Positions 21,904-23,432 of a stretch of DNA of 23,432 nucleotides are shown here, piece after piece (position 1 is the stretch's first letter; each line of letters begins with the position of its first letter). The notes below the pieces were generated by a model. It was given only the letters and a program-made list of their open reading frames with translations. It made no database searches and was not told the origin of the DNA. The DNA comes from Ruminococcus sp. UBA3665 (lineage in GTDB: Bacteria; Bacillota; Clostridia; Oscillospirales; Ruminococcaceae). The position numbers and the translations under genes were made by a program. The DNA is taken from contig DFJS01000058.1 of the NCBI GenBank assembly GCA_002373165.1, forward strand, positions 1 to 23,432, given 5' to 3'.

Positions 21904-22872
21904 ATGAAAAAAAGAAAAATCATCATTCCGGTGATATGCGGAATCTTAGCAGTTTCGGCAGTGCTCGGCGTGAATGCCTATGCCCGGAGAAAATTTTTTC
22001 CGGGTACTCCCTATGTTTCCGAAAATACGTTCGAGAATATGACCGCCACAATCGCCCTGTGTTCCGAACAGAATGACAAGTTTCTGCTCATTCTGACGGA
22101 TGACAATTTTGCCGGCAGACCTTACACCTATTCTCTGGATAAAAATGCCGGAAAACAGCTCGAAGATTCCGGCATTCAGGCCGGAGACTTCGCCGAAATT
22201 ACGTTTTCCGGCTGTGCGGTTATCGGGTGTGAGGGGACTTCCGTGACAGTCAATGAAATATCCTCCTGTCAGGAACTCGCTCCGACAGAAGCTCTTTCAA
22301 GACGAACACATGAAATCATTCCGTCAAATCCGGTTTTCTTGGATAAAATCCAAATTCAGATTTATCAGAATCAGAATGCCGATTTTCTCATGATGCCTGT
22401 CGGAAATCAGATTTACGCCTACACGCCCGATTCTGATGAAGCTCTGATTTTTGAAGATGTTCCCGAAACTCTGCATTATTTCAACATCGGCATTCCCGAA
22501 CCCACTGACCCGGAGCTGACCTGTCCTTATACGATAGAGGCACACTATTTCAAGTCCGAACATAAACAGAACATGAAACAGCGTTATTCTTCTTTGCTGA
22601 ATCCGGAAGAATATGCCAGAGATAAAGAATATATGCCGGAAGAATTACAGAATTTTATCGAATCGACATGGAACGGCTCGGACGGCATGTTCATCATGGA
22701 ACGCCGGGACGATTTTGACCTCACTGACGAGGCGACTATCTATTTTCCGCACGATTACAGCGGATTGTTCAATTCATGGGCAGGTCATGGAAATCCTGTC
22801 GATTATGCTGTTCTGTACATTCCGGAAGATGAATTCAAAATCATGGAGGACAGATTTTTCGGCAGAGATTAA
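21904..22872 (+). CDS. Signal-anchored protein of unknown function, paralog 2 of a tandem pair
   Basis: A 322-residue exported protein. MKKRK leads into a hydrophobic helix (about 6-24) ending near VNAYA, which could be cleaved by signal peptidase or serve as an anchor. The rest is extracytoplasmic and matches paralog 1 in segment order: AGDFAEI, QIQIYQ, DFLMMP, TPDSD, FIESTWNGSD and a closing YAVLYIP strand. It is shorter, mainly by loss of loop sequence in the second half. An upstream in-frame ATG at 21871 exists, but AAAGGGG before 21904 and the standard signal sequence favour the later start. It lies 78 bases after paralog 1 with no terminator seen between, so it is likely co-transcribed. 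Function unknown. Confidence 0.83.
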   Translation: MKKRKIIIPVICGILAVSAVLGVNAYARRKFFPGTPYVSENTFENMTATIALCSEQNDKFLLILTDDNFAGRPYTYSLDKNAGKQLEDSGIQAGDFAEITFSGCAVIGCEGTSVTVNEISSCQELAPTEALSRRTHEIIPSNPVFLDKIQIQIYQNQNADFLMMPVGNQIYAYTPDSDEALIFEDVPETLHYFNIGIPEPTDPELTCPYTIEAHYFKSEHKQNMKQRYSSLLNPEEYARDKEYMPEELQNFIESTWNGSDGMFIMERRDDFDLTDEATIYFPHDYSGLFNSWAGHGNPVDYAVLYIPEDEFKIMEDRFFGRD

Positions 22873-22875
22873 GGC

Positions 22876-22904
22876 TTGACAATCTGTGACGAATATAGTA
22901 TAAT
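22876..22904 (+). promoter_or_regulatory. Consensus sigma-A promoter of glyS
   Basis: TTGACA at 22876-22881 and TATAAT at 22899-22904 with a 17-base spacer. The -35 begins three bases after the stop of the previous gene. Transcription should start near 22911. Confidence 0.94.
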
Positions 22905-22913
22905 AGTAACATA

Positions 22914-22937
22914 TCCCGTCACATGCCGGTGCCGGGA
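22914..22937 (+). other. Hairpin in the glyS leader
   Basis: TCCCG (22914-22918) pairs with CGGGA (22933-22937), and CAC pairs with GTG inside, separated by one mismatch. It sits at the very 5' end of the expected transcript and may protect it. The leader of about 50 bases is too short for a T-box. Confidence 0.45.
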
Positions 22938-22962
22938 AATCTAAGAAAGAAGTGATTCAAAC

Positions 22963-23432
22963 ATGCTGAAGAACAGCGAAAAAAACATGGATAAGATTGT
23001 CAATCTCTGTAAAGGCAGAGGTTTCGTCTATGCAGGTTCTGAAATTTACGGCGGTCTTGCCAATACATGGGATTACGGCCCTCTTGGTGTGGAACTCAAG
23101 AATAATATCAAGAACGCATGGAGAAAGAAATTCATTCAGGAATGCCCTTATAACGTAGGCCTTGACAGTGCCATTCTCATGAATCCCGAAACATGGGTAG
23201 CCTCCGGTCATCTGGGCGGCTTTTCTGACCCGCTGATGGACTGCAAAGCCTGCAAGACCCGTCACAGAGCTGATAATCTGATTGAAGACTTCGACGGTAC
23301 CAATCCGGCAGGCTGGACAAATCAGCAGCTGATGGATTATATCCGCGAAAAACAAATTCCCTGCCCCAAATGCGGCAAACATGATTTTACAGATATCCGT
23401 CAGTTCAATCTGATGTTCAAGACCTTCCAGGG
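22963..23432 (+). CDS. glyS: Glycyl-tRNA synthetase (partial, 3' end outside window)
   Basis: The first 156 codons of a single-chain, dimeric class II glycyl-tRNA synthetase that charges tRNA-Gly. It is recognised from IVNLCKGRGFVYAGSEIYGG (about 12-31) and WDYGPLGVELKNNIK, the latter containing class II motif 1. MNPETWVASGHLGGFSDP (about 75-92) follows, with a zinc-like pair of cysteines in CKACK and CPKC. The last residues read FNLMFKTFQ, the usual region before the active-site motif 2. No stop occurs before the window ends. The ATG is preceded by a modest AAGAAAGAAG ribosome site, with a consensus promoter upstream. No alpha/beta-type GlyQS is present. Confidence 0.95.
   Translation, partial: MLKNSEKNMDKIVNLCKGRGFVYAGSEIYGGLANTWDYGPLGVELKNNIKNAWRKKFIQECPYNVGLDSAILMNPETWVASGHLGGFSDPLMDCKACKTRHRADNLIEDFDGTNPAGWTNQQLMDYIREKQIPCPKCGKHDFTDIRQFNLMFKTFQ

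Noticed and set aside
1..23432. CRISPR arrays, insertion sequences, tRNA/rRNA genes, phage or defence islands
   Set aside because: No regularly spaced repeats, transposase or integrase motifs, cloverleaf sequences or rRNA stretches were recognised on reading through both strands.

Overview
The window looks like a chromosome segment from a Gram-positive Clostridia member close to Ruminococcus (family Oscillospiraceae). This is an inference from gene content. There is a type I dockerin, the signature of cellulosome-forming ruminococci, on a secreted cysteine peptidase. A T-box leader precedes valS, the Shine-Dalgarno sites are strong AGGAGG types, and the sigma-A promoters match consensus. The glycyl-tRNA synthetase is of the single-chain (GlyS) type, and sugar metabolism is represented by GH42 and GH59 enzymes. 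No phage, insertion sequence, CRISPR array, rRNA or tRNA gene was seen, so this appears to be ordinary core/accessory chromosome.

Layout. (1) 14-5859, plus strand, is one tight seven-gene run whose promoter lies outside the window. It encodes a Cys4/proline-rich protein, two tandem paralogs of unknown function, a dCMP deaminase, a small basic membrane protein, TrmB and a GH59 (galactocerebrosidase-family) enzyme. (2) 5905-8719, minus strand, holds a GH42 beta-galactosidase followed by a DUF389 membrane protein. It converges on the GH59 gene at a shared bidirectional terminator. (3) 8901-12419 is a convergent pair of c-di-GMP enzymes: a membrane EAL phosphodiesterase with a degenerate GGDEF domain, and a Cache-GGDEF diguanylate cyclase. 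They share a second bidirectional terminator, and each has its own near-consensus promoter. (4) 12581-20274, minus strand, is an eight-gene apparent operon. It runs from a consensus promoter and valine T-box through valS, a 52-residue membrane protein, folC, two paralogous membrane proteins, a DUF368 (PopT-type) transporter and an R2K-type ATP-grasp enzyme, ending with a dockerin-bearing C39-like peptidase. (5) 20704-22872, plus strand, holds two divergent paralogs with N-terminal membrane anchors. They are read from a promoter placed back-to-back with the valS promoter. (6) glyS begins at 22963 behind its own consensus promoter and runs off the end of the window.

Links between genes. The two galactoside hydrolases face each other around one terminator, as do the c-di-GMP synthesis and breakdown genes. 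If no internal promoter exists, valine-tRNA charging would control not only valS but also folate polyglutamylation, the lipid-carrier transporter, the ATP-grasp enzyme and the secreted peptidase. The least understood parts are the tandem paralog pairs (569-1828, 15275-16209, 20704-22872), the ATP-grasp gene with its neighbours, and the unusual tail of the GH59 protein. All assignments come from reading motifs by eye; no database search was run.
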